This document shows positions 18,374 through 28,074 of a DNA stretch of 64,000 nucleotides, one piece after another. Position 1 is the first letter of the stretch, and the number at the start of each line of letters is the position of its first letter. The stretch is from positions 186,001 through 250,000 of the forward strand of contig NZ_VJZZ01000004.1 of NCBI RefSeq assembly GCF_009659535.1, written 5' to 3'. Both the position numbers and the translations under genes were made by a program. The notes beneath the pieces are model-generated. The model was not told the origin of the DNA. It searched no databases and saw nothing but the letters and a program-made list of their open reading frames with translations. The DNA comes from Aggregicoccus sp. 17bor-14 (lineage in GTDB: Bacteria; Myxococcota; Myxococcia; Myxococcales; Myxococcaceae).

Positions 18374-19402
18374 ATGGACGCACACCTTGTTCACGCCGCC
18401 CAGCTGGGCTGGGGAGAGGACCTGACGCTGACGCACGCCTCGGGCGGGCTCGTCGCCACGCTGGGGCGTGACGCCGACTCGCTCGTGGGCCGCCCGCTGC
18501 ACGAGGCGCTGCGCATCCCGCCCGAGCGCGCCCGGGCGCTGGACCAGGCGGCGCGCGAGGCGAGCGACGAGGGCACGGTGGAGTTCGTCTCCGCGGCCGC
18601 ATGGGAGGACGAGGAGCACCCGACGCACCTGCGGCTCGTGCTGCGCGCGGAGGGCGGCGGCCGCGCGAGCGCCGGGGTGATGAACCTCACCCGGCTGCTC
18701 AACGGCGCCCCCCCGGTGCAGATCGCCCGGCTCTCCAGCCACCTGAGCCACGAGATCCGCAACCCCCTGAGCTCGGTGAAGATGGCCGTGCAGACGCTCG
18801 CGCGGAACACCACGCTGGGCGAGCGCGACCGGCGCCGCCTGAGCATCGCGAACCGCGAGATCCGCACCATGGAGCGCATGCTCTGGCTCCTCTCCGAGTA
18901 CGGGCGCGACACCGCCCCCAACCTGGAGCCCACCTCGCTGCGCACGCTCGTCCAGGAGGCGGGCGCGCTCGTCGGGCCCGAGCTCGCCGAGCGGCGCGTG
19001 GAGCTGCGGGTGGAGGGGCCCGGCGAGGCCGAGGGCTCCCCGGGGGGCGGCCTGCCGCGCGTGCGGGTGGACGCGGCGCGGCTGCGCCCCGTGCTCGCCC
19101 AGCTGCTGCTCAACGTCGCCATGGGCCAGCCCGAGGACAGCGCGCTCGAGGTGGAGCTCGCGCCCCTGCCGGGCGGCCGGGTGGCGCTGCGGCTCAAGGA
19201 CCTGGGGGCGGAGCTGCCCCCCGAGGAGCAGCCGGTGCTCTTCGAGCCCTTCCGCTCGCGGGTCGCCCGGGGCGCCGGGCTCTCGCTCGCCGCGCTGCGT
19301 CGGGTGATGCTCGGGCAGGGGGGCGAGGTGCTGGCGGAGGACGGCCTCGAGGCCGGAAGCCAGGCCCCCGGCCTGGTGTTCACGCTCATCTTCTCGACGT
19401 AG
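18374..19402 (+). CDS. mrpA: Sensor histidine kinase MrpA-like
   Basis: The soluble 342-residue kinase has no membrane segment. Residues 15-105 form a PAS-like sensory region. The HisKA dimerisation domain carries the H-box SSHLSHEIRNPLSS with His126. The ATPase domain is weak: the N-box reads LLLNVAM, the G1 box LKDLGAEL lacks its second glycine, and G2 reads GAGLSL. This fits the view from M. xanthus that MrpA acts chiefly as a phosphatase of MrpB. The identification rests on context: an NtrC-type activator gene follows after 46 bases, and then a 248-residue CRP-family gene. A GTG 9 bases upstream (18365) is an alternative start. Confidence 0.85.
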   Translation: MDAHLVHAAQLGWGEDLTLTHASGGLVATLGRDADSLVGRPLHEALRIPPERARALDQAAREASDEGTVEFVSAAAWEDEEHPTHLRLVLRAEGGGRASAGVMNLTRLLNGAPPVQIARLSSHLSHEIRNPLSSVKMAVQTLARNTTLGERDRRRLSIANREIRTMERMLWLLSEYGRDTAPNLEPTSLRTLVQEAGALVGPELAERRVELRVEGPGEAEGSPGGGLPRVRVDAARLRPVLAQLLLNVAMGQPEDSALEVELAPLPGGRVALRLKDLGAELPPEEQPVLFEPFRSRVARGAGLSLAALRRVMLGQGGEVLAEDGLEAGSQAPGLVFTLIFST

Positions 19403-19448
19403 GATTCAAGGATCGCCCGCGGCGCAGCGCCCTCTGGACAGAGCCCCT

Positions 19449-20897
<1,449 letters not shown>

Positions 20898-20991
20898 GCG
20901 GCGGCGTGCCCGACTCGGGCGCGCCCACCAGGACGTCGAACAGGGTTGGCCGAAGACACTGTCCTGCCCCCCACAGACAGCCCGCCGAATT

Positions 20992-21030
20992 GAACGAAAC
21001 GTTCGAAGTGATCAGACTGTTTGAACGTTC
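20992..21030. promoter_or_regulatory. Paired GAACG/CGTTC palindromes upstream of mrpC
   Basis: In the 311-base gap 20898-21208, GAACG-AAA-CGTTC (20992-21004) and GAACGTTC (21023-21030) lie with centres about 28 bases apart, some 130-165 bases upstream of the predicted mrpC start site. That is the expected place for enhancer sites of a sigma-54 activator, so they are candidate MrpB sites. The rest of the gap shows no coding potential apart from the sites listed separately. Confidence 0.4.
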
Positions 21031-21031
21031 T

Positions 21032-21049
21032 GTTTCACATTCTGGACAG
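21032..21049. promoter_or_regulatory. Candidate MrpC autoregulatory site
   Basis: GTTTC-N8-GACAG (GTTTC 21032-21036, GACAG 21045-21049) matches the reported MrpC consensus GTGTC-N8-GACAC at eight of ten positions. It directly adjoins the second palindrome, which would allow competition between MrpC and MrpB. Confidence 0.4.
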
Positions 21050-21131
21050 CGGGAGGGCTCGGCCACCTGCCTGTAGCGCTAAGTACCCAGCATTGCAGGG
21101 TTCAGGGAATGAACTCGGGATGCGTTGGGAT

Positions 21132-21146
21132 TGGCACAGTCCTTGG
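21132..21146 (+). promoter_or_regulatory. Sigma-54 promoter of mrpC
   Basis: TGGCAC (21132-21137), five bases and TTGG (21143-21146). The -24 element is perfect and the -12 element has one mismatch (TTGG for TTGC). The predicted start is near 21158, about 50 bases before the mrpC ATG. Known sigma-54 control of mrpC in M. xanthus supports it. Confidence 0.6.
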
Positions 21147-21208
21147 AAAGCCCAGAGACGCGTTCGGTAAGCGCTTCCCTCTCCGGCTGCCACCCAAGGA
21201 GTTCCGCC

Positions 21209-21955
21209 ATGCACAGCTTCAATCGTCCGCTCGGCCCCATCGGTTCCAACGTCGTCGCCCCGCTGCAGGCGACCAGCTCCGGGATGATGGTCACGGCGAA
21301 CAAGCTGATCCCCGGCCAGGAAGCGATCGACTTCAAGGGCTACTTCAAGGTCGAGTCCTTCCCGCACAACTCCGTCATCTACCGCCCCGGCGACACCAGC
21401 GACCGCGTGTACCTGCTCAAGAGCGGCCGCGTGCGCCTGATGCGCCTGGGCAAGAACAGCACCCGCTCGGTGGTCAGCATCCTGCGCCCCGGCGACCTGT
21501 TCGGCGAGCTGTTCCGCCCCGAGGGCACGCCCATCGAGGAGATGGCGATCGCGGCGGGCGAGGCCGAGGTGTGGAGCATCGAGGGCCGCGACTTCCGCGC
21601 CCAGCTCGAGGCCCGCCCCGCGCTCGCGGTGGACGTGGTGCGCGCCTACGCCGAGCGCACCCGCGCCCTGCGCAAGCGCGTGCTGGGGCTCACCTTCAAG
21701 GAGGTGCCCGCGCGCCTCGCCGACACCCTGCTCACCCTGATGGAGGCCCACGGTGAGCGCTGCCCGCACGGCGGCGAGACCGACCTGCGCGGCATCACCC
21801 AGCAGGACCTCGCGGACCTGGTCGGTGCGAGCCGCTCCTTCGTCTCCACGCTCATCAACGAGATGAAGCGCGACGGCGTGCTGGGCAACGTGGGCCGCAT
21901 CCTCTGCATCCGCGACCAGAAGGCGCTGCGCAAGATCGCTTCGAAGGAGAAGTAG
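21209..21955 (+). CDS. mrpC: CRP/FNR-family developmental regulator MrpC
   Basis: The 248-residue product starts at ATG 21209 with AAGGAG (21196-21201); an in-frame GTG/ATG region further upstream lacks an SD. Residues 45-140 form the cyclic-nucleotide-binding-type beta-roll (RPGDTSDRVYLLKSGRV and LRPGDLFGE), followed by the dimer helix and a winged helix with the HTH at about 196-226 (QQDLADLVGASRSFVSTLINEM). Length, genetic neighbours and the N-terminal MHSFNRPLG extension match MrpC, the master regulator of myxobacterial fruiting. Met26, the start of the short MrpC2 form described in M. xanthus, is retained. Of the two reported phospho-threonines, position 22 is Thr but position 21 is Ala. 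Confidence 0.93.
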   Translation: MHSFNRPLGPIGSNVVAPLQATSSGMMVTANKLIPGQEAIDFKGYFKVESFPHNSVIYRPGDTSDRVYLLKSGRVRLMRLGKNSTRSVVSILRPGDLFGELFRPEGTPIEEMAIAAGEAEVWSIEGRDFRAQLEARPALAVDVVRAYAERTRALRKRVLGLTFKEVPARLADTLLTLMEAHGERCPHGGETDLRGITQQDLADLVGASRSFVSTLINEMKRDGVLGNVGRILCIRDQKALRKIASKEK

Positions 21956-21985
21956 GCCGAAGCGCTTCGAACGCCGCTGGACCCC

Positions 21986-22041
21986 GGGCCCTGGAGGCCG
22001 CCTGCCCTCGCGCAGGTGGCCGCCGGGGCCCTCGCATTTTT
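21986..22041 (+). terminator. Strong intrinsic terminator after mrpC
   Basis: A nested hairpin (GGGCCC 21986-21991 with 22026-22031; inner 10-bp stem 21996-22005 with 22012-22021) is followed within a few bases by TTTTT (22037-22041). Confidence 0.75.
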
Positions 22042-22104
22042 CGGGCGCGGCGCGCGCTTTCGTCCCTTGCGCAGCTGCTGCGTTGGGCCCGACCATGGGG
22101 CGCT

Positions 22105-23943
22105 TTGAGCCCCTCAGACCCGACCTCCCCCCACGCCGTGTACACCGCGCGCCTCGCGGCCGCGAAAGAGCAGCTCGCGCGCCTGGACCGGCTGAGCGCG
22201 CGCTTCGCCAACGCGCGGGCGCTCGCCTTCGTGGCGGACGCCGCCTGCGCGGTGCTGGTACTGCTCGAGCGGCTGCCCAAGCGCGGCGGCTGGGCGGCCG
22301 CGGCGGCGCTGCTGGTCGGCTACGGCGTGCTCGCCGCGCTGCACCACCGCGTCTTCCTGCGCGAGGAGCGCGCCCGCAGGCTCGTGGCGCTCAACGAGCG
22401 CGGGCTCGCGCGGCTCAGCGGCGCCTGGCACGCCTTCGCCGAGCGCGGGGAGCGCTTCCTCTCCCCTGCGCACCTGTACGCGCCGGACCTGGACGTGTTC
22501 GGCCAGGGCAGCCTCTTCCAGCTCCTCAACGAGACGGCCACCCGCGCCGGCGAGGCGCGGCTCGCGGCCTGGCTCTCCGGCCCCGCGCCGGCCGCCGAGG
22601 TCGCCGAGCGCCAGGGCGCGGTGCGCGAGCTCGCGCCGCTCCTGCCCTTCCGCCAGGAGCTGTGCGTGGAGGCGCACGCGGTGGCGCGCGACAAGGCGGA
22701 CCCGGGGCGCTTCATCGCCTGGGCCGAGGGAAGCTCCGAGCTGGGCCCGCTGCGCTGGGCACCGCCCGTGGCCCTGGTGCTGCCGCTGCTCACCCTGCTC
22801 GCCTTCGTGCTCGGGCGGCTCGGGGTGCTGCCGCCCGGGCTGTGGTGGGCAGGGCTCCTGCTGCAGCTCGGGGTGGTGCTGCTCACGCGCGGGAGGCTGG
22901 GCGCCGCGGCGCAGGCCCTGAGCGAGGGGGAGCGCGACTTCATGCGCTACGCGCCGCTCTTCGCGCGCGTGGAGGCGCAAGCCTTCACCCACCCTGCCCT
23001 GCGCAGGCTGCAGGAGGGGCTGGGCGCGGACGGGGGGCCGCCCGTCTCGCACCGGCTCGCGCGCTTCAGCCGCGTGTACGCGCTGGTGGAGATGCGCCAC
23101 AACCAGTTCCACCCGCTCTTCAACCTGCTCACGCTCGTGGACGTGCACGCGCTCTTCGCCCTGGAGCGCTGGCGCACGCACCACGGCCGGCAGGTGCGCG
23201 GCTGGTTCGAGGCGCTCGCGCAGCTGGAGGCGCTGGGCTGTCTCGCGGGGCTCGCGCACGACCGGCCCGGCTTCAGCTTTCCCGAGGTGCAGGAGGGAGA
23301 GGCGCGCGCGGTGGCGCGCGGCCTCGGCCACCCGCTGCTGGAGGCGCCCGTGCTCAACGACGTGAGCCTGCCCTCCCCGCGCCACGCGCTGCTCGTCACC
23401 GGCTCCAACATGTCCGGCAAGACGACGCTGCTGCGCGCGCTGGGGGCCAACACCGTGCTCGCGCTCGCGGGCGCGCCGGTGTGCGCGGGCGCCCTCGAGC
23501 TCACCAGCATGCAGGTGCTCACCAGCATGCGGGTGAAGGACTCGCTGGAGCGCGGCGTCTCGTACTTCTACGCCGAGGTGCAGCGGCTCAAGAGCGTGCT
23601 CGATGCGGCGCAGGCCGCCGGAGGGCGCGCGCTCTTCCTGCTGGACGAGATTTTGCTCGGCACCAACACCCGCGAGCGCCAGCTGGCGAGCCGCGAGGTG
23701 CTGCGGCTCCTGCTCGCGACGGGGGCCATCGGCGGGGTCACCACGCATGACCTGAGCCTCACCGCGCTCGCGGACGAGCCCGGCAGCCACGTGGTGAACG
23801 TGCACTTCCGCGACCACCTGGAGCAGGGCCAGATGGTCTTCGACTACCGCCTGCGCGAGGGCGTGGTGGACACCACCAACGCCCTGCGGGTGCTGCGCAT
23901 GGCGGGAATCCCGGTGCCCGAGAGCGCGGAGCGCGAGGGCTAG
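22105..23943 (+). CDS. Membrane-associated MutS-family ATPase
   Basis: The 612-residue protein uses TTG 22105 as the most plausible start; GTG 22138 is an alternative. The C-terminal third is a clear MutS ATPase with Walker A TGSNMSGKTTLL (Lys439), the ELTSMQVLTSMRVKDSL region, Walker B ALFLLDEILLGTNTRER and the TTHDLSL switch. MutS core/lever helices precede it. The N-terminal mismatch-recognition domain of MutS is absent. Instead there are hydrophobic segments at about 40-57, 62-79, 218-236 and 240-258, suggesting a membrane-anchored ATPase. This is a recognised but poorly studied MutS subgroup. A role in mismatch repair should not be assumed. Confidence 0.85.
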   Translation: MSPSDPTSPHAVYTARLAAAKEQLARLDRLSARFANARALAFVADAACAVLVLLERLPKRGGWAAAAALLVGYGVLAALHHRVFLREERARRLVALNERGLARLSGAWHAFAERGERFLSPAHLYAPDLDVFGQGSLFQLLNETATRAGEARLAAWLSGPAPAAEVAERQGAVRELAPLLPFRQELCVEAHAVARDKADPGRFIAWAEGSSELGPLRWAPPVALVLPLLTLLAFVLGRLGVLPPGLWWAGLLLQLGVVLLTRGRLGAAAQALSEGERDFMRYAPLFARVEAQAFTHPALRRLQEGLGADGGPPVSHRLARFSRVYALVEMRHNQFHPLFNLLTLVDVHALFALERWRTHHGRQVRGWFEALAQLEALGCLAGLAHDRPGFSFPEVQEGEARAVARGLGHPLLEAPVLNDVSLPSPRHALLVTGSNMSGKTTLLRALGANTVLALAGAPVCAGALELTSMQVLTSMRVKDSLERGVSYFYAEVQRLKSVLDAAQAAGGRALFLLDEILLGTNTRERQLASREVLRLLLATGAIGGVTTHDLSLTALADEPGSHVVNVHFRDHLEQGQMVFDYRLREGVVDTTNALRVLRMAGIPVPESAEREG

Positions 23944-23946
23944 GGG

Positions 23947-26721
23947 CTAGCGCGACGCAGACTTGGTCGCCTTGCCCGCGGGCGCGGGAAGGCGCTCCAC
24001 CTGGAAGCCGGCCGCCTCCAGCTGGGGCTGGAGGCTGGCCACGTCGCCCACCACCACCACGACCTCGGAGCCGAGGTTCAGCGCGCCGGCGAGGCTGCGC
24101 ATGCCTGCCGCGTCCACCCGCGCGATCGCCTCGGGGTAGCGCTCCCAGTAGTCGGCGGGGAGCTGCGAGGCTGCGAGCGTGGTGAGGTGCTCGGCCGCGG
24201 CGCTCACGGTCCCGAAGCGCAGGTCGTAGTCGCTCGCCACCTGCCAGCGCGCGCGCACCGCCGCCTCCTCGCTCACGCCCGCCTTGCCCAGCTCGCCGAG
24301 GGTGCCGAGCATCAGCGTGAGCGCCTGGGCCGCGGCGGCGCGGTCCACGCGCGTGCTCACCATCAGGGCCGAGGTGCTCGCGTGCGGCTGCGACTCCACC
24401 TGCACGCCGTAGGTCACGCCCTGCTTCTCGCGCAGCGCGCGGGTGAGGCGGCGCTCCAGCGCCCACGCGAGCGCCTCCGCCGTGGCCTCCTGCTCGGCGT
24501 CGAGCTTCGGCCCGCGCAGGCCGATGCGGAAACCCGCCTGCGAGGCGCCCGGCTGGTCCACCAGCAGCACCGTGCGGCGCGCGGGGACGGCGGGCGCAGG
24601 CAGCAGCGCCCGCGGCCCGGTGGAGCCCCCGCCCTTCCAGCCGCCCAGCAGCCCCTCCAGCTGCGCCTGCAGCTCGGGGCCCGGCGTCACGTCCCCCGTG
24701 AGGTAGAGCGTGGCGCTGCTCGGGAGGATCTGCTGCTCGAGCCAGTCCTCCGCCTCGCCGTAGTCCAGCGCCCGCACCTGCTCGGGCGTGGGCACCGCGC
24801 CCAGCACGTGCTGCGGGTAGAGGCGCGAGCGGAAGGCCACCGCGGCGCGGTACTCGGGCTGCGCCTCGTTCGAGGCGAGCCCGTCCGCGAATGCGTCGCG
24901 CAGCTTGCGGAAGGAGGAGCGGCTCAGGTCCAGGTTCTTCACCCACTGGCGCATCTCGTCCACCAGGTGCGGCAGGTTGCCCGAGGAGGCCGAGCCGCCG
25001 TAGAGCACGAAGTCCTCGTCCACCCGCTGCAGCACCGTCTCGCCCACGTCGCCCGCGTACTGGCGGCCCGTGGAGCGCCAGGAGGCATAGAGCGCGAGCG
25101 CGGGCAGCGCCGCGGCGCTGCCGTCGGTGCCCGTGGCGTGGGTGCGGATGACGAGACGCGCATCCACCAGCGGCACCACGCCGCGCCGAGCGACCACCAC
25201 CTGCAGGCCGTTGCTCAGCGTGAGGCGCTCCACCCGGTCCAGCCCCGGCGCCTGCGCCACCTTGCGCACGTCCAGCTCACCGGTGGGCGGCAGCTCTGCG
25301 TCCTCGCCGTGCAGCTCGCCGCCCCCGCCCGCCGCCGCGCGGGTGCTCGCGGCGCTCGCCACGGAGGGGCCGCGTGCGTCGGGCACCACCAGCAGCGTCT
25401 GCACGCGATCGGCCGTCAGGTACTTCTCGGTGTAGGGCGCGAGCGAGTGCTTCAGCGTCTCGCGGATCTGCGCGGGCCAACCGGCGACGTAGTCGGGCTT
25501 GCCGGTCGAGCGCAGGTACTGGGCCACGTCCGGGGTGGACAGCTGCTCGAGCCCGAGGAAGGCGTCCGTCACCATCCGGGCCCGCACGTCGTTCATCGCC
25601 ATGTCCACGCCGTAGGCGCGGTCGTGCAGGGTGTGCAGCGCCGTCATCACCTTGTCGATCACCTTCGGCGCGTCCTCGCGCGACTCGAGCTCCACGCTCG
25701 CGAGGACGAGCGTCGCCCCGTCCAGCACCAGCGCGTTCGCGTCCGAGCCGAGCACCTTGTCGTTCACGCGAAGGGAGAGCAGCTCGTAGCTCATGATGCT
25801 GGAGAGGATCTCCGAGGCCGCGAGCGCCTGCGGCGTCTGGCCCGAGTAGCGGCCCGGGACGGCCCAGCTCATCCACAGCCGCGGGTGACTGACCGGGGCC
25901 TGCTTCACCACCAGGGGCCCCGCGGGCCGCTCGGGCAGGGGCGGCGGCGTGCGCTCCACGGGCGCCGAGTGGCTGCCGGTGGCGAGCGAGCCGAAGCTCG
26001 AGGCCACGAGCCCGCCCACCTCCGGCCCCTTCACCGGGCTGGTGACCACCAGCACCGCGCGCGCGGGGCGGTAGTAGGTCTGGGCCCAGGTGCGCACGTC
26101 CTCGAGCCGCAGCGCGCGCAGCGACTGCACCGTGCCCGAGACGCTGCGCGCGTAGGGGTGGCCCGCGGGCAGCGCCGACTCCAGCACCAGCGCCTGCTGC
26201 GCCCCGAGCTCGTCACCCTCCTCGCGCTCGTGCAGCTCGGCGATGACCACGTCGCGCTCGGCGAGGAACTCCGCCTCGGTCACGTTCGCCAGCGCGTCGC
26301 GCATGCGCTGGGCCTCCAGCCGCAGCACGCTGCGCAGCTGGATGATCGGCGCGTGCGTCCAGAAGTCGGTCTGGTCGTGGCTCGTGAAGGCGTTCACGAT
26401 GGCGCCCGTCGCCGCGAGGCGGCTGTCCATCGTGGGGGCGCCGGGCCCGCCCGGCCGGCCGCGGAAGGCCAGGTGCTCGGCCAGGTGTGCGAGGCCCTCC
26501 TGCCCGCGCCCCTCGTCCGAGGCGCCCACCCGGTAGGACACGTTCACCGTCGCGCGCGTGGCGGCGGGGTCCTCGTACACCACCAGCCGCATGCCCGAGG
26601 GGAAGGCCTCGTAGTAGCCCTTGTACGCGACGGGCCGGGCGATGGGGCGCGCCGGCGGCATCGCCGTCACGCAGGCCAGGAGCGGGCAGAGCAGGGTGAG
26701 CAGGGAAAGGCGGACGCGCAT
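23947..26721 (-). CDS. M16-family zinc peptidase lipoprotein
   Basis: The 924-residue protein has a signal peptide with lipobox LLAC (Cys17), so it is likely attached to the outer membrane on the periplasmic side. The N-terminal M16 half contains the inverted zinc motif HLAEH (79-83) and the downstream Glu162 in RDVVIAELHERE. The second half (about 480-910) is a homologous but inactive M16 domain, with RLTLSNGLQVVVAR at its start and EKQGVTYGVQVE later. This duplicated arrangement matches bacterial M16B pitrilysin-like peptidases. It degrades peptides; the natural substrate is unknown. It is convergent with the MutS-like gene, three bases apart. Confidence 0.92.
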   Translation of the reverse strand: MRVRLSLLTLLCPLLACVTAMPPARPIARPVAYKGYYEAFPSGMRLVVYEDPAATRATVNVSYRVGASDEGRGQEGLAHLAEHLAFRGRPGGPGAPTMDSRLAATGAIVNAFTSHDQTDFWTHAPIIQLRSVLRLEAQRMRDALANVTEAEFLAERDVVIAELHEREEGDELGAQQALVLESALPAGHPYARSVSGTVQSLRALRLEDVRTWAQTYYRPARAVLVVTSPVKGPEVGGLVASSFGSLATGSHSAPVERTPPPLPERPAGPLVVKQAPVSHPRLWMSWAVPGRYSGQTPQALAASEILSSIMSYELLSLRVNDKVLGSDANALVLDGATLVLASVELESREDAPKVIDKVMTALHTLHDRAYGVDMAMNDVRARMVTDAFLGLEQLSTPDVAQYLRSTGKPDYVAGWPAQIRETLKHSLAPYTEKYLTADRVQTLLVVPDARGPSVASAASTRAAAGGGGELHGEDAELPPTGELDVRKVAQAPGLDRVERLTLSNGLQVVVARRGVVPLVDARLVIRTHATGTDGSAAALPALALYASWRSTGRQYAGDVGETVLQRVDEDFVLYGGSASSGNLPHLVDEMRQWVKNLDLSRSSFRKLRDAFADGLASNEAQPEYRAAVAFRSRLYPQHVLGAVPTPEQVRALDYGEAEDWLEQQILPSSATLYLTGDVTPGPELQAQLEGLLGGWKGGGSTGPRALLPAPAVPARRTVLLVDQPGASQAGFRIGLRGPKLDAEQEATAEALAWALERRLTRALREKQGVTYGVQVESQPHASTSALMVSTRVDRAAAAQALTLMLGTLGELGKAGVSEEAAVRARWQVASDYDLRFGTVSAAAEHLTTLAASQLPADYWERYPEAIARVDAAGMRSLAGALNLGSEVVVVVGDVASLQPQLEAAGFQVERLPAPAGKATKSASR

Positions 26722-26778
26722 GACTTGCGGTCATATCAAGCCCGCCGCGCGCCCAGCCAACCCCTCCCCCAAAGCAGA

Positions 26779-26813
26779 GGGCCCGCGCTGGCGCAGTGCG
26801 CCAGGGCGGGCCC
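26779..26813 (-). terminator. Hairpin terminator after fadA
   Basis: GGGCCCGC (26779-26786) pairs with GCGGGCCC (26806-26813) around a perfect inner CTGGCGCA/TGCGCCAG stem. Downstream on the minus strand comes TCTGCTTTGGGG. Confidence 0.55.
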
Positions 26814-26846
26814 CGGGGTCCAGGCGGCGCAGTGCGCCCGCGCGGA

Positions 26847-28019
26847 CTACTTCGCGTTCTCGATGAGCGCGGCGGCGCCCATGCCGCCGCCGATGCACAT
26901 GGTCACCACGCCGTAGCGGCCGTTGCGGCGCTTGAGCTCGCGCAGGATGGTGGCCACCAGGCGCGTGCCGGAGACGCCCAGCGGGTGGCCCAGGGCGATG
27001 GCGCCGCCGTTGGGGTTCACCTTGTCGAGCGGGATGCCCAGCTCGCGGATGCAGTGCAGCGCCTGCGCGGCGAAGGCCTCGTTGAGCTCGAAGACGTCGA
27101 TGTCCTCGACCTTGAGGTTGTTCTTCGCGAGCAGCTTCTTCACCGCCGGCACCGGGCCGATGCCCATCACCTCGGGCGGCACGCCCGCCACCTGGAAGTC
27201 GAGGAAGTAGCCCAGGGGCTTCACCCCGAGCTCCTTCGCCTTCTCCTCGCTCATCACCACGGCCGCCGCGGCGCCGTCGGTGAGCGGGCTCGCGTTGCCG
27301 GCCGTCACCACGCCCTTCTGGTTGAAGGCGGGGCGCAGCTTCGCCAGGCCCTCGAGCGTGGTCTCGGGGCGCAGGATGGTGTCGTCCTTCACGGTGACGG
27401 TGTGCTGCTTGCCGTCCTCGTCGAACACCTTCACGGTGATGGGGGCGATCTCCTCGCGGAACTTGCCCGTCTCGCGCGCGTTGGCCGCGCGCCGCTGGCT
27501 CTCGTAGGCGAACTTGTCCGCGTCCTCGCGGCTCACGCTGTAGCGCGTGGCGATGTTCTCCGCGGTCGCGCCCATGGAGGTGTAGACCTCGGGGATCTTC
27601 TCCATGATCTCGGGGTTCGCGGACACCTTGTTGCCGCCCATGGGGACCATGGACATGGACTCGGTGCCCCCGCCGATACCGACCTGGATCATCCCCGCCA
27701 TGATGGCCTGGGCCACCTGGGCGATGGACTGGGTGCCGGACGCGCAGAACCGGTTCACGGTGACGCCCGCCACGCTCTGCGGCAGGCCCGCGAGCAGCGC
27801 GGCGTTGCGCGCCACGTTCATCCCCTGCTCCGCCTCCGGCATGGCGCAGCCGAGCACCACGTCATCGATCTGCTCGGGCTTGAGGCCGGGCACCTGCTTG
27901 ACCGCCTCGCGGATGGCGTGCGCGGCGAGCGTGTCCGGACGGGTGTCCTTCAGCTCTCCCTTGTGGGCGCGCGTGAACGGGGTGCGCACGGCGCTGGCAA
28001 TGACGACTCGAGTGGGCAT
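26847..28019 (-). CDS. fadA: Acetyl-CoA acyltransferase (thiolase)
   Basis: It performs the last step of fatty-acid beta-oxidation, cleaving 3-ketoacyl-CoA with CoA. The 390-residue protein has the nucleophile Cys92 in NRFCASGTQS, the substrate-binding GGGTESMS segment, GGAIALGHPLG with its active-site His, and the second catalytic Cys in CIGGGMGAA. Length and motifs are complete. It is 55 bases downstream of the fadN-type gene in the same direction, forming a two-gene beta-oxidation operon. Confidence 0.95.
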   Translation of the reverse strand: MPTRVVIASAVRTPFTRAHKGELKDTRPDTLAAHAIREAVKQVPGLKPEQIDDVVLGCAMPEAEQGMNVARNAALLAGLPQSVAGVTVNRFCASGTQSIAQVAQAIMAGMIQVGIGGGTESMSMVPMGGNKVSANPEIMEKIPEVYTSMGATAENIATRYSVSREDADKFAYESQRRAANARETGKFREEIAPITVKVFDEDGKQHTVTVKDDTILRPETTLEGLAKLRPAFNQKGVVTAGNASPLTDGAAAAVVMSEEKAKELGVKPLGYFLDFQVAGVPPEVMGIGPVPAVKKLLAKNNLKVEDIDVFELNEAFAAQALHCIRELGIPLDKVNPNGGAIALGHPLGVSGTRLVATILRELKRRNGRYGVVTMCIGGGMGAAALIENAK

Positions 28020-28074
28020 GTGTCTGTTCTCCCGGAATGCTTTTCCGTAACGGGTGGGATGCGGTCTGCCGCGG

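Noticed and set aside
20992..21030. SOS box (LexA site) upstream of mrpC
   Set aside because: GAAC and GTTC halves are present, but the spacings (5 and 0 bases) do not match the 4-base spacing of the Gram-positive-type LexA box, and the neighbouring genes are not repair genes.
26791..26836. GGCGCAGTGCGCC seen twice as a dispersed repeat
   Set aside because: Both copies lie within about 45 bases, one forming the inner stem of the fadA terminator; there is no evidence of a wider repeat family.
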